Assembly: GCA_934716785.1 (NCBI GenBank)
Contig: CAKUYM010000053.1
Coordinates: 1-18,151 of the forward strand
From: an uncultured Bacteroides sp.
Lineage (GTDB): Bacteria; Bacteroidota; Bacteroidia; Bacteroidales; Bacteroidaceae
Direction: 5' to 3'
DNA length: 18,151 nucleotides
The first letter of the stretch is position 1. Every line of letters begins with the position of its first letter. The translations under genes and the position numbers were made by a program. The notes beneath the pieces were generated by a model, which worked only from the letters and a program-made list of their open reading frames with translations, had not been told where the DNA came from and did not search any database. Below are positions 6,061-15,762 of this stretch, piece after piece.

Positions 6061-9000
6061 ATGTCTAATTTAAAATGCAAAAGCATGAAAAAAAATCGAA
6101 AGTCTAACAGACAGCGGTGTCTAAAGTATGTCGCACTATTGCTATTCTTTTATCCGATCACTCTTTTAGGAGCACAAGGAGTTATCTCAGTAAAAGGACA
6201 AGCTATGACAATCAAACAAGCCATTCAGCTAATTGAAGAAAGTAGTAATTACACTTTTTTCTACAATGCCGTGGACTTGAAAAACACAGTCAACAAAAAT
6301 TTGAACTGCGAAGGTACCATCGAAGAGGTTTTAAAAGAAGTCTTCAAAGGGAGTGGAATCTCTTACATGATCAAAGGAGATGAAGTCATATTGAAAGTTG
6401 ACAAGACAGAGACAGTTCAGCAAAGCAAGAAGAAACGAACGGTTATCGGTACCGTAACCGACGCGGAGAATGGAGAGCCGATTATTGGCGCAACGATACT
6501 GATTAAAGGGCAGAAAGAGGGAGTTATCACCGATATTGATGGTAACTTTACAATTTCTGTGAGCGATATCCGTTCTCAAATTGAAATTAGCTATATCGGC
6601 TATAGGAAGAAAACGGTAGATATCAGTGACCTCGGAGTGGTGAATGTCAAGTTGGAATCAGACAACCAGATGCTGAATGAAGTGGTTGTAGTAGGAGCCG
6701 GTACACAGAAAAAAGTCAGCGTAACCGGATCTATCACAAGCATAAAAGGTATGGAACTCAAAGCTCCAAGTTCCTCATTGACCAATTCCTTCGCTGGGAA
6801 ATTAGCCGGTGTGATCTCCATGAGTACAAGCGGTGAACCGGGTAGTGCATCCGAGTTTTATATTCGTGGTGTCAGTACTTTCGGAGGACGTGCCACTCCG
6901 TTAATTATGCTGGATGATGTAGAAATATCATCAGCAGACTTGAATAGGCTGCCGCCTGAAATCATTGAAAGCTTTTCTATTTTGAAAGATGCTTCTGCCA
7001 CCGCCATTTATGGTGCACGTGGTGCAAACGGTGTAATGCTCATCAAGACTAAAGACGGTAATGAAAATGAAAGAACAAAAATCAGCGTCACTCTCGAAAA
7101 TTCATTTAACCAGCCCATGAATTTTCCAAGCTTTGTAAATGGAGCTACATGGATGGAAATGTACAATGAAGCCTCAACTACACGTAATCATGCGGCTACT
7201 CCGAAATACTCGCAAGAGGCAATTAATGCTACACGCAACCACCTGAATCCATACGTATATCCGGATGTAGACTGGAGTGATCTGATTTTCCGCAATTTAG
7301 CAATAAACCAACGGGCAAATCTAACAATTCAGGGAGGTAACTCAAAAGCGACTTATTTCATGAGTGTGCAAGCAAACCATGACACAGGACTTATTGAATC
7401 GCCAAAGATTTATTCGTTTGATAACAATATCAATAATTGGGGATTCAATTTCCAAAACAATATCACCTACAAGGTAACCCCCAGCACGAAAGTTGAATTG
7501 AGAATTAATGCTCAGATTCAACAAGGAAAGGGGCCGAGTTACTCAACCGGAGATTTATTCAAACTGACTTACTCTGCCAATCCGGTCTACTTTCCGGCTT
7601 ATTTTCCGGCAGAAGAGGGAGATTCCCATGTGCGATTCGGTAATATGTCGACTATAGACAGTGGAGTGCGCACAAATCCTTATGCTTACATGGTGAGTTC
7701 TTTTAAGGAAAGCAGTGAGAACACAATCAATGCTTCACTAAAACTGACGCAGCAATTGGATTTTATCACAAAAGGACTTAGTGTCAATGGATTGCTTAAC
7801 TTCAAGAATTGGTCGAGTTCCTATTTTACACGTACCATCACTCCTTACTACTATAAGGTTAAGGCCGACAGTTATGATATGGAAAATCCTACTTCCTATG
7901 AAACGGAAATGATAAAAGAAGGTACTAACTATTTGGCAACTTCCGATTATTTCAAAAGTGGAGATTACACTATTTATATGCAATTTGCATTGAATTACGG
8001 AAGGCAATTCGGTCTGCATAATGTAGGTGCCATGTTGCTATATACACAACGTGAATATAGAAACAGTGTACTCCCCAACCGCCTTCAGGGATTTTCAGGA
8101 CGTGCCACTTATGATTACGGGCAACGGTATTTGTTTGAGTTCAATTTTGGTTACAACGGCTCTGAACGTATGGCCAAAGGCAATAGGTTCGAGTTTTTCC
8201 CGGCTGTTTCTTTAGGATGGGTTATCAGTAACGAAGAATTCTTCAAACCATTTTCACGTGTTGTGGATAATTTGAAAATCAGAGGTTCATACGGTCTTGT
8301 TGGTAGTGATGAAACCGGATCTAATCTTACAGATGTTCCTCACTTCCTGTATATCGACAATATCAGCTTAACAGGCGGAGGTGGATTCACCACAGGCATG
8401 TCAGGAGCAAATCTGAATATGAACGGACCTATCGTAAACCAGTATGCCGTACAAAATGCCGGATGGGAACGAGCTAAAAAATTAGACTTAGGTGTAGACT
8501 TGACTCTGTTCCGCAACTGGAATATCACATTTGATTATTTCCGTGAAAATCGATATAACATTCTGTTACACCGCGAAGCATGGCCGGAGTCATTAGGGTA
8601 TTACACCGCTAAACCATGGAGCAATTTAGGTAAGGTAAGAAATAGCGGTATTGAGTTCAGTACCACGTATCGACAGGCAATAACCAAAGACTTCAGTATG
8701 GAAGTGCGAGGCAACTTTACGTACACAGCCAATAAATATATTGAGGCTGATGAGCCCAAATATGATTTACCATGGTTGAGTACGGAAGGACGACCTTTGT
8801 CGTATACTTACGGATACATAGCAGAAGGATTATTTCAGTCGCAAGATGAAATTGACCATTCCCCGCTTCAGGACTTTGGTAGCACCCCACAAGTGGGAGA
8901 TATCAAATATAAAGACATTAATGGTGACAATATCATTGACACAGATGACCAAATGGTTATCTCGCAATATGGCGGCACTCCACGTATCCAATATGGATTT

Positions 9001-9423
9001 GGTCTGAACCTATTTTATAAGAAATTTGATTTCGGAATGTTTTTTAATGGTTCTGCCAAAAGAACACTCATGATCAGCGGCATTCATCCATTTGGAACAG
9101 GAGATAACAATATCTTCCAGTTTATAGCCGATGATTATTGGACAGAAAGCAACCCGAATGCGAATGCCAAATACCCTCGTTTAGGTTTATTAGATACCGA
9201 AACATCCAATAACAAGCAGAATAGCACATATTGGATGCGCAATGGAAACTTCATACGATTCAAAACTTTGGAATTGGGATACACTTTTAAATACGGACGT
9301 GCTTACTTCAACTGCGATAATGTAGCAGTATTCAGTCCATTTAAACATTGGGATCCGGAATTGGCATGGTATGCTTATCCATTACAGCGCACTTTCAACC
9401 TCGGAATTCAATTACATTTTTAA
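6061..9423 (+). CDS. SusC-like TonB-dependent outer-membrane transporter with STN domain
   Basis: This 1120-residue SusC/RagA protein imports oligosaccharides across the outer membrane, driven by TonB and gated by a SusD lid. Order of parts: signal peptide to about residue 39 (LLLFFYPITLLGAQ), STN domain 41-113, carboxypeptidase-regulatory-like domain 128-200, TonB-box-like EVVVVGAGTQKK near 207-218, plug to about 335 (FSILKDASATAIYGARGANG), then the barrel to the terminal FNLGIQLHF. The STN domain marks it as a signalling transporter acting through the FecR gene 10 nt upstream. ATG 6061 and ATG 6085 (MKKNRKSN) are both possible starts. The mirrored SusC gene at 1421 keeps both (MSNL...SMRK). 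SusD follows after 24 nt. Confidence 0.96.
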   Translation: MSNLKCKSMKKNRKSNRQRCLKYVALLLFFYPITLLGAQGVISVKGQAMTIKQAIQLIEESSNYTFFYNAVDLKNTVNKNLNCEGTIEEVLKEVFKGSGISYMIKGDEVILKVDKTETVQQSKKKRTVIGTVTDAENGEPIIGATILIKGQKEGVITDIDGNFTISVSDIRSQIEISYIGYRKKTVDISDLGVVNVKLESDNQMLNEVVVVGAGTQKKVSVTGSITSIKGMELKAPSSSLTNSFAGKLAGVISMSTSGEPGSASEFYIRGVSTFGGRATPLIMLDDVEISSADLNRLPPEIIESFSILKDASATAIYGARGANGVMLIKTKDGNENERTKISVTLENSFNQPMNFPSFVNGATWMEMYNEASTTRNHAATPKYSQEAINATRNHLNPYVYPDVDWSDLIFRNLAINQRANLTIQGGNSKATYFMSVQANHDTGLIESPKIYSFDNNINNWGFNFQNNITYKVTPSTKVELRINAQIQQGKGPSYSTGDLFKLTYSANPVYFPAYFPAEEGDSHVRFGNMSTIDSGVRTNPYAYMVSSFKESSENTINASLKLTQQLDFITKGLSVNGLLNFKNWSSSYFTRTITPYYYKVKADSYDMENPTSYETEMIKEGTNYLATSDYFKSGDYTIYMQFALNYGRQFGLHNVGAMLLYTQREYRNSVLPNRLQGFSGRATYDYGQRYLFEFNFGYNGSERMAKGNRFEFFPAVSLGWVISNEEFFKPFSRVVDNLKIRGSYGLVGSDETGSNLTDVPHFLYIDNISLTGGGGFTTGMSGANLNMNGPIVNQYAVQNAGWERAKKLDLGVDLTLFRNWNITFDYFRENRYNILLHREAWPESLGYYTAKPWSNLGKVRNSGIEFSTTYRQAITKDFSMEVRGNFTYTANKYIEADEPKYDLPWLSTEGRPLSYTYGYIAEGLFQSQDEIDHSPLQDFGSTPQVGDIKYKDINGDNIIDTDDQMVISQYGGTPRIQYGFGLNLFYKKFDFGMFFNGSAKRTLMISGIHPFGTGDNNIFQFIADDYWTESNPNANAKYPRLGLLDTETSNNKQNSTYWMRNGNFIRFKTLELGYTFKYGRAYFNCDNVAVFSPFKHWDPELAWYAYPLQRTFNLGIQLHF

Positions 9424-9447
9424 CTAACCATGAAAAACAAGTAAGAT

Positions 9448-11472
9448 ATGAAAGATATCATTAAATATACCAAATCTATAGCTACCGCATTATTGATTGT
9501 ATCTGGTAGCCTGACTTCTTGCGACTATCTGGATGTTGTTCCGCCAGAACAAGCATCATTGCCGGATGCGACCAAAACGGAAAACGCAACTTTAGGATTT
9601 CTGTATTCATGTTATGCCGCTGTTCCAAACACCGGCAACTACAGTGGTCAAACAGAGAACGGAGGAGTTGATGAATATACTATACCCGGAGAATGGGGAG
9701 AAGCATCTATCAGCATGGCGACTAATAACTTTACTACAGCAGCCTCACCCGAATGGAAGTGGGGTAATTATTACCGTTATATCGGTCAATGCCATCTGTT
9801 TTTACAGCAGTTGGAAAAAACATCTGCTGTTTCGGAAGAAAAGAAGGTAAATTGGAAAGCAGAAGCAAACTTCCTGATTGCTTATTATCACTTCTTATTA
9901 TTACAATTCTATGGACCTATTCCTATCAATGATCACTACATAGACATGGATACATCTTCTGAAGACTTTCCCGGACGGTCACACTTTGACTATGTAGTAG
10001 ATTGGATTGCCAATAAATTGGACACGGAAGTCATCCCGAATCTACCGGCAACACGTTCGGGGGATGAATGGGGACGTGCAACATCTGTTATCGCCAAAGC
10101 AATCAAGGCACGTATGTACCTTTATGCAGCATCACCATTATGGAACGGTAGTTTTCCCTATAGTGATGCAGATTGGAGAAATGACACTTGGGAAACACCC
10201 GGATACGGAAAGTCTGTAGTTAGCCACTCTTATGAGGCAAACAAATGGGAACGGGCGAGAAGTGCTTGTCAGGAGGCACTGGATGCAGCATTAGCTGCCG
10301 GGCATAAGCTGTATGATAACATTAATTATTATATGACAACAGATCCACAAGCCCAAACGTTGCCTTATATTCCGGGACTGGTAGAAACAGGTCCTGAAGC
10401 CGAAGCTGCAAAAGAGTTTAAAAAGAGAGTGATGATGTTCCGCTATTTAGTGACAACCCGTGCTGATCAAGGAAATGAAGAAATCATCTGGGGCAAATGG
10501 GGTGGAATGGGATCTACAGCCAACGCTTCTATGCCATTAAAAGTCATTCGCAATACAAGTTCCGGCTGGAATGAAGGATGGAGCGGGATATCTCCATTAC
10601 TTTCTACCATCACCAATTTTTATACAAAAAATGGTAAGTTGCCAGCCAAAGACCCAAATTTCATAAAAGAAAACGAATGGTACAATAGTGCCGGATTGAC
10701 AGGGGCTACTGAAGAAGAAACATCCTACAGAACTAATATCATCAAACTTAACTTAAACCGTGAGGCCCGATATTATGCATGGATGGCATTCGATGGTGGT
10801 GACTATGGAGTTAAGCTATTTGATGGGAAACCTTTGATGCTTGATATGAAATCCAATACAAGCACCACGACATCCGGTCAACGGGGAGGACAAGGTTATG
10901 ATCCTACTCAGGAAAGGAACCGCTCTCTGACAGGATTCCTCAGCCAGAAATTTGTATATCCTCTGATACAAAAAACTGCAAACAGCACAACCGGCGACCA
11001 AAATAGCCCGATGCCTATGATTAGAATAGCCGAACTGTATTTAAACTTGGCCGAATGTGAAGCTGCAATAAGTGAGCTTAACAATAATGACACATATCGC
11101 ACCAATGCTTTCACTCATCTCAACAAGATACGAGAACGTGCCGGCATACCGAATTTAACAGAAAGTATGATTACTGAAAGTGGCATGAATTTAGTAGACT
11201 GGATTCTAAATGAACGTTTTATAGAGTTATGGGGAGAGGGATTCCGCTACTATGACATACGTCGTTGGATACTTGCTCCTAATCTATTAGGTGAAAGAAT
11301 GCGTGAAGGGCTTTATGCAGATAAAGTAGAGAATCCGGCTTTCGAGGATTTTAACAGACCGACTCCCATTACCTCTATTGGTTATAAATGGACAAAACGG
11401 CAATATCTGGGTTCACTCTACTATATAGAGGTAGCTAAAAACCCCAATATGCTTCAAGCTCCGGGATATTAA
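9448..11472 (+). CDS. SusD/RagB-like surface glycan-binding lipoprotein
   Basis: This 674-residue SusD-family protein would cap the SusC barrel upstream and bind glycan at the cell surface. It starts MKDIIKYTKSIATALL and has a lipobox LTSC with Cys25, followed by DYLDVVPPEQ, typical of the mature SusD N-terminus. Conserved C-terminal motifs include MIRIAELYLNLAECEA (near residue 525) and LNERFIELWGEGFRYYDIRRW (near 587), the usual TPR-linked end. It is long for a SusD (often 500-600), with extra sequence in the middle that may shape a larger binding site. It is co-transcribed with SusC (24-nt gap) and followed after 14 nt by the DUF1735 lipoprotein. A 4-codon open frame (ATG 9430 to TAA 9444) sits just before its start. 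The glycan is not shown by the sequence; mucin is inferred from neighbours. Confidence 0.95.
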   Translation: MKDIIKYTKSIATALLIVSGSLTSCDYLDVVPPEQASLPDATKTENATLGFLYSCYAAVPNTGNYSGQTENGGVDEYTIPGEWGEASISMATNNFTTAASPEWKWGNYYRYIGQCHLFLQQLEKTSAVSEEKKVNWKAEANFLIAYYHFLLLQFYGPIPINDHYIDMDTSSEDFPGRSHFDYVVDWIANKLDTEVIPNLPATRSGDEWGRATSVIAKAIKARMYLYAASPLWNGSFPYSDADWRNDTWETPGYGKSVVSHSYEANKWERARSACQEALDAALAAGHKLYDNINYYMTTDPQAQTLPYIPGLVETGPEAEAAKEFKKRVMMFRYLVTTRADQGNEEIIWGKWGGMGSTANASMPLKVIRNTSSGWNEGWSGISPLLSTITNFYTKNGKLPAKDPNFIKENEWYNSAGLTGATEEETSYRTNIIKLNLNREARYYAWMAFDGGDYGVKLFDGKPLMLDMKSNTSTTTSGQRGGQGYDPTQERNRSLTGFLSQKFVYPLIQKTANSTTGDQNSPMPMIRIAELYLNLAECEAAISELNNNDTYRTNAFTHLNKIRERAGIPNLTESMITESGMNLVDWILNERFIELWGEGFRYYDIRRWILAPNLLGERMREGLYADKVENPAFEDFNRPTPITSIGYKWTKRQYLGSLYYIEVAKNPNMLQAPGY

Positions 11473-11486
11473 TAATTATAAACTAC

Positions 11487-12848
11487 ATGATAAATATGAA
11501 AAAAATATTATATATCACAGCATTGGCAGGATGGATATTAACTAACACATCCTGTGAAAACTATGACGAGACAAAGATTCCGGAAAAGTATCATAAGGTT
11601 CTTATTTTGCAGTCTGCCGGAGAACAAGCTATCACACTGTACAGAACAGGAGAAGACAGCAATTATGAAATGTGCATCATCAAAGCGGGAAGTGAAAATG
11701 GTCTAAGTGCCGAAGCGCAATTGGTGGTTGATGATGAATGGATGGAGCAATACAATGAAGATAATGCAGAACATTATGTGATAATACCTTCCGAGTATTA
11801 TAGTTTCGAAACTCAAGATATCCAAATGCAGGGAAACGAGCAATATAAGCTTCTCAATCTGACATTCAAAACGTCTAACCTCGACGCTTTAATAGATAAC
11901 AACCCGGATAAGAAGTATGCACTGCCAATCCGTTTGCTAAGCAACAACACCACTGTGTCTGCAACAAACAGTTATGTGATTTTGCAGCCATCCATAGTGG
12001 TACCAACTATTTCTTTTGCCAAGACCGGTTATCAAAAGACAGCTATAACTGCGCAAAGTAATAATCCGGTTCAAATTGAGATTCCTATTACATTGCCTCT
12101 TGATAATAAATGGGAATTTGAATGTACCGTGAAGATAGATAAGGAATGGTTGGATACCTATAACACTCGAAATGGAACTTCTTATCAGATACTTCCTGAA
12201 GCCGCTTATACACTGCAGAAGACGTGCAGGTTTGATGTAGGAAACAATAGTAGTTCTATCAAACTGGAAGTTGACCGTGAACATTTATCACTTGGAGACT
12301 ATGCTTTGCCTATCAAATTGGAAAGTTGTACGCAAAACGGATTTGATTTGGATGAAAATTACCACCTTGCTGGAATCAGTTATCTTCCGCCACAAATTCC
12401 ATTAAGCCTTGATATGCTTAGTTCAAATGCCACAGTAGAAGGGGATGGAACCGGATTAACCGGTCTATTCGATGGATTAGGTTCAGGAAAGCACTATCAT
12501 TCGGATTATTCCGGTGCTGTGATTGATGCAACATACGGGCACTATATTGATATACATCTGAAAACTCCGATTAAGAGTATCATGTTCGACTACTATACCC
12601 GTTATGAAAATGGAAATGGAGATCCGACAGAAATCACAATGTATACAAGTAATGACGGTCAAACATGGAGCAAGTTGGCTACCATAACCAAAAGTGGATT
12701 AGGTGGCAATGCCGAATATACATCATCCATATTTACTGCTGAAAATACTTTCAGCTACTGGAGATTCTCAGTTACCAAGAGTGTGGCCGGTGATATAACA
12801 AACGGTGCTTATTTCAATATAGGCGAATTAAGCATTTACGGAGAATAA
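11487..12848 (+). CDS. DUF1735 and F5/8-type domain surface lipoprotein
   Basis: This 453-residue lipoprotein has a signal ending in TNTSC (Cys23) followed by ENYDETKIPEKYHK. Two tandem DUF1735-like domains fill about 36-170 and 175-305; both contain the recurrent pattern of a long-strand motif then EW(M/L)xxYNxxN (DDEWMEQYNEDNAEHY and DKEWLDTYNTRNGTSY). The last 140 residues form an F5/8 type C/CBM32-like fold (IMFDYYTRYENGNGDPTEITMYTSNDGQTWSKL, ending GELSIYGE). Proteins of this layout sit next to SusD in many Bacteroides glycan loci and are thought to bind glycan on the cell surface. It is the last gene before a strong terminator. Starts at 11487 and 11496 (MKKILYITAL) are both possible. 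Confidence 0.9.
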   Translation: MINMKKILYITALAGWILTNTSCENYDETKIPEKYHKVLILQSAGEQAITLYRTGEDSNYEMCIIKAGSENGLSAEAQLVVDDEWMEQYNEDNAEHYVIIPSEYYSFETQDIQMQGNEQYKLLNLTFKTSNLDALIDNNPDKKYALPIRLLSNNTTVSATNSYVILQPSIVVPTISFAKTGYQKTAITAQSNNPVQIEIPITLPLDNKWEFECTVKIDKEWLDTYNTRNGTSYQILPEAAYTLQKTCRFDVGNNSSSIKLEVDREHLSLGDYALPIKLESCTQNGFDLDENYHLAGISYLPPQIPLSLDMLSSNATVEGDGTGLTGLFDGLGSGKHYHSDYSGAVIDATYGHYIDIHLKTPIKSIMFDYYTRYENGNGDPTEITMYTSNDGQTWSKLATITKSGLGGNAEYTSSIFTAENTFSYWRFSVTKSVAGDITNGAYFNIGELSIYGE

Positions 12849-12875
12849 GAATCGTAATTATTAATTGTGTAAATA

Positions 12876-12919
12876 GAAAAGCCGGGCGTAAGCGTTTGCT
12901 TTTATCAGCCCGGCTTTTC
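12876..12919 (+). terminator. Strong terminator after the FecR-SusC-SusD-DUF1735 operon
   Basis: A 12-bp perfect stem (GAAAAGCCGGGC at 12876-12887 with GCCCGGCTTTTC at 12908-12919) encloses a 20-nt loop that has its own small stem (AAGC with GCTT). The A-run before and T-run after make it potentially bidirectional. It separates the operon from the M60 gene, which must have its own promoter or rely on readthrough. Confidence 0.85.
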
Positions 12920-12945
12920 ATTCATAAATCACTAATCTACACACC

Positions 12946-15546
12946 ATGATTCGAAATATAATAATTTTATTATCCATACCTATTTTATGGGTCATAAATA
13001 CATCATGTCATAATAAAAATGATGATATAACTTCTGTTTTTGAAATAGAATCCACTCAATTGATAAAAAACTTAGATAACAATGCAACACAAATCATCAT
13101 ATCTGTCAATACCACATTAAACATAAACGATTGGGATATAGATTGCCCTGTCAACTGGTTGTTCGTAAGTAAAAAACAAGATACAAACGGTACATCAATC
13201 ATTATTTCAGCCAAAGCTAATACCGAAGAAAAAAGAGAAGCTGCACTCAAGGTTACTTCACCTGTTAGGAATTATTCTATTTTAATAATCCAATATGGAC
13301 CTAATGAGGTTGTCGTGGAAAGTGATTTCCAAGTGAAACCCTATGGTGGTAAAGACAGCGAACATCAAGAAGGGCAAGATATATCCAACACGTTCGATGA
13401 CAAGTTTTCTGACGATGGCGGCACTCCCTTTCATACGCCTTGGGGGAGGGCGGCTAACTTCCCGGTGACTTTGGAATACTACTTCCGCGGAGATACGGAG
13501 ATAGACTACATTATCTATTACACCCGCTCCGGCAACGGAAACTTTGGGAAAGTAGACATTTATACCGCTACCGATGAAGGCAGAAAGAACTATGAGCTGC
13601 AAGGCGACTATGATTTCGGGATGCAAAGCGCTCCTTCGAAAGTGGTATTTGAGCAACCGGTGAAGGCAACGGGCATCAAGTTTGAAGTGCACAGCGGGCT
13701 GGGCGACTTCGTCAGTTGTGATGAGATGCAGTTCTTTAAACGGAATACGGAGAAAACGCTGCCACAGAAATTGCTGACTGTATTTACGGATATCACTTGT
13801 TCGGAGTTGAAGTCCGGTGTAAGTCAGGAACAAATTGATGCACTTCCCGAATACTTTATACGTGTTGCGGAAGCTCTTCGCAACAATACGTACGATGAAT
13901 GGGAGAAAAAGTTCAGGGTTCATGAATATGAGGCCTACAGCAATGTGGAGAAATGGGCGGAAAAGTTAATGACGAAGAAATACAGTAATCTCGACAATCC
14001 GACCGGCATCTCGGTGGAAAAGGGGGATGAGGTAATTATTCTCGTCGGAGACACGCATCATCAGAATATCTCATTGCAATGTATCGGAGAAGAGAAACAG
14101 ACGGAAACGGGCGGAGACGGCAACGTATACACCTATGTGCAGACTGCCGCCAGCGGTGAGTCGTATTTCTTGGAAGAGGGGGTCAACAAAATAACGATGC
14201 GCAGCTCCGGCCAGCTATTCATCATGTACAACACGGATATAACATCCGCCAATGCCAAACCGGTGAAGATTCATATTCCGTTAGGTAGTGGCAAGGTGAG
14301 CGGGTATTTTGATTTAAAGACCGATAAAACGGATGAGAGATATGCCGAGCTGCTGTCTAAAGCTACTCATAAATACTTCTGCGTGCGTGGAGAAAAGGTT
14401 ATGTTCTATTTCCACCGGACAAAAATGCGCGAACATCTGCCAAACAATATCCTTTCGGCCATAAACCTTTGGGATGATATTATCGGTTGGCAACAAGAGT
14501 TGATGGGAATAGAGGATGTGCGTCCGTCGCAGGTGAACAATCATATATTCGCCATCTCTCCGGAAGGAAGCTATATGTGGGCTTCCGACTATCGGATCGC
14601 TTTCACGACATCCAAATTGGGTGACATCTTATTAAAGGACAATGTAATGGCTGTTGAGGACAATGCCTGGGGACCTGCTCATGAAATAGGGCATGTGCAC
14701 CAGATGGCTATCAACTGGGCAAGCTCCACGGAATCGTCCAATAACCTGTTCTCCAATTATGTCATTTATAAACTCGGCAAATACAAGTCTCGCGGAAACG
14801 GATTGCGAGAAGTTGCCACTGCCAGATATGCCAATAAGCAGGCTTGGTATAACATGGGAGATGCCACTCATCAGAACGAAGATACCGAAGTGCACATGCG
14901 TATGAACTGGCAATTGTGGAATTATTATCATCGGTGTGGGTATAAAAACAATTTCTGGCAGACTTTATTCAACCTGTTGCGTGAAGTGGGACTGAATGAT
15001 ACGGATAATCCGGGACAGAAACAACTCGAATTTGCGAAGATGGCAAGTAAAGCTGCCAATGAGAATCTTACGGATTTCTTTGAGATGTGGGGATTCTTCA
15101 TGCCGGTAAATGCTACGATCGAGCAATATGGAAAGTATCCGTATATAGTGAACCAGTCTATGATTGACGCGGCAAAGGAATACATGAGCCGGTTTCCTAC
15201 CCCCAAGCATGCTTTTCAGTATATAGAAGACAGGAAAAAGGATGAATTTCCGTCAACGGACTATCGGTATGCGGAAGTGGGAGACGTAGGATATTACTCG
15301 CAATTCCAAAACAATCAGAAAATAAACAAGACTCCGTCTACCGTTATCTCCGGTAAGTCTATTACCATATCAAATGGAGACGAAGCCGTGGCATTCGAAA
15401 TCAGGAAAGGTACAAATGGAACGGGAGAGTTACTCTATTTTTCAAATTTCTTCCAATTCACCGTACCTTCTTCCGTTGATGTAGCCGGAGCTTCTCTTTA
15501 TGCCGTACAAGCGGATGGAGAACGAAAGTTTATTCAACAAATTTGA
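12946..15546 (+). CDS. M60-like (enhancin) metallopeptidase with BACON and F5/8 domains
   Basis: This 866-residue secreted lipoprotein is of the BT4244 type, a family known to cut O-glycosylated mucin-like proteins. The lipobox is NTSC (Cys21). A BACON domain spans about 30-118 (WDIDCPVNWLFVSKK...), and an F5/8 C/CBM-like domain about 130-265 (IDYIIYYTRSGNGNFGKVDIYTATDEG). The M60 catalytic domain follows, with HEIGH at residues 579-583 as zinc ligands and catalytic Glu580; Glu596, 13 residues on, fits the HExxH(8,28)E pattern. A beta-rich C-terminal domain covers about 770-866. It is framed by terminators at 12876 and 15588, so it forms its own unit. The 5' part encoding signal and BACON is very AT-rich (25% GC at 13021-13080), whereas the rest is much richer (58% at 13441-13500), suggesting a mosaic gene joined near 13320. 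Confidence 0.94.
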   Translation: MIRNIIILLSIPILWVINTSCHNKNDDITSVFEIESTQLIKNLDNNATQIIISVNTTLNINDWDIDCPVNWLFVSKKQDTNGTSIIISAKANTEEKREAALKVTSPVRNYSILIIQYGPNEVVVESDFQVKPYGGKDSEHQEGQDISNTFDDKFSDDGGTPFHTPWGRAANFPVTLEYYFRGDTEIDYIIYYTRSGNGNFGKVDIYTATDEGRKNYELQGDYDFGMQSAPSKVVFEQPVKATGIKFEVHSGLGDFVSCDEMQFFKRNTEKTLPQKLLTVFTDITCSELKSGVSQEQIDALPEYFIRVAEALRNNTYDEWEKKFRVHEYEAYSNVEKWAEKLMTKKYSNLDNPTGISVEKGDEVIILVGDTHHQNISLQCIGEEKQTETGGDGNVYTYVQTAASGESYFLEEGVNKITMRSSGQLFIMYNTDITSANAKPVKIHIPLGSGKVSGYFDLKTDKTDERYAELLSKATHKYFCVRGEKVMFYFHRTKMREHLPNNILSAINLWDDIIGWQQELMGIEDVRPSQVNNHIFAISPEGSYMWASDYRIAFTTSKLGDILLKDNVMAVEDNAWGPAHEIGHVHQMAINWASSTESSNNLFSNYVIYKLGKYKSRGNGLREVATARYANKQAWYNMGDATHQNEDTEVHMRMNWQLWNYYHRCGYKNNFWQTLFNLLREVGLNDTDNPGQKQLEFAKMASKAANENLTDFFEMWGFFMPVNATIEQYGKYPYIVNQSMIDAAKEYMSRFPTPKHAFQYIEDRKKDEFPSTDYRYAEVGDVGYYSQFQNNQKINKTPSTVISGKSITISNGDEAVAFEIRKGTNGTGELLYFSNFFQFTVPSSVDVAGASLYAVQADGERKFIQQI

Positions 15547-15587
15547 AATTGGTATTAAACCTATATTGATATTAAACTATGAGAATG

Positions 15588-15616
15588 GCAGGTTCTATAC
15601 AGAACCTGCTATTTTT
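15588..15616 (+). terminator. Terminator after the M60 peptidase gene
   Basis: A 9-bp perfect stem (GCAGGTTCT with AGAACCTGC) has a 4-nt ATAC loop and is followed by TATTTTTAT. It lies 42 bp after the stop codon. Confidence 0.85.
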
Positions 15617-15720
15617 ATGTTTACTTGATAATACAGAATTAAGAGTATCTCTATTTATGATTTGTTCCTTCCAGATAGAAGATTTAACCTTTTTATTCCT
15701 TTACTATTCGAAAAAAGAAG

Positions 15721-15728
15721 TACATTTG
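15721..15728 (+). promoter_or_regulatory. Bacteroides-type -7 element for the Rpn nuclease gene
   Basis: TACATTTG matches TAnnTTTG and lies 34 bp before the ATG at 15763. The expected TTTG -33 box is not clear; only a T-rich stretch near 15690 is seen. Confidence 0.5.
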
Positions 15729-15762
15729 TGGCTAAATCATAAATAACTAAAAAACAAACAAT

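Noticed and set aside
9430..9444. Four-codon frame (MKNK) before SusD as a regulatory leader peptide
   Set aside because: It is too short to judge and no stem-loop is associated; it may be a relic of an earlier start.
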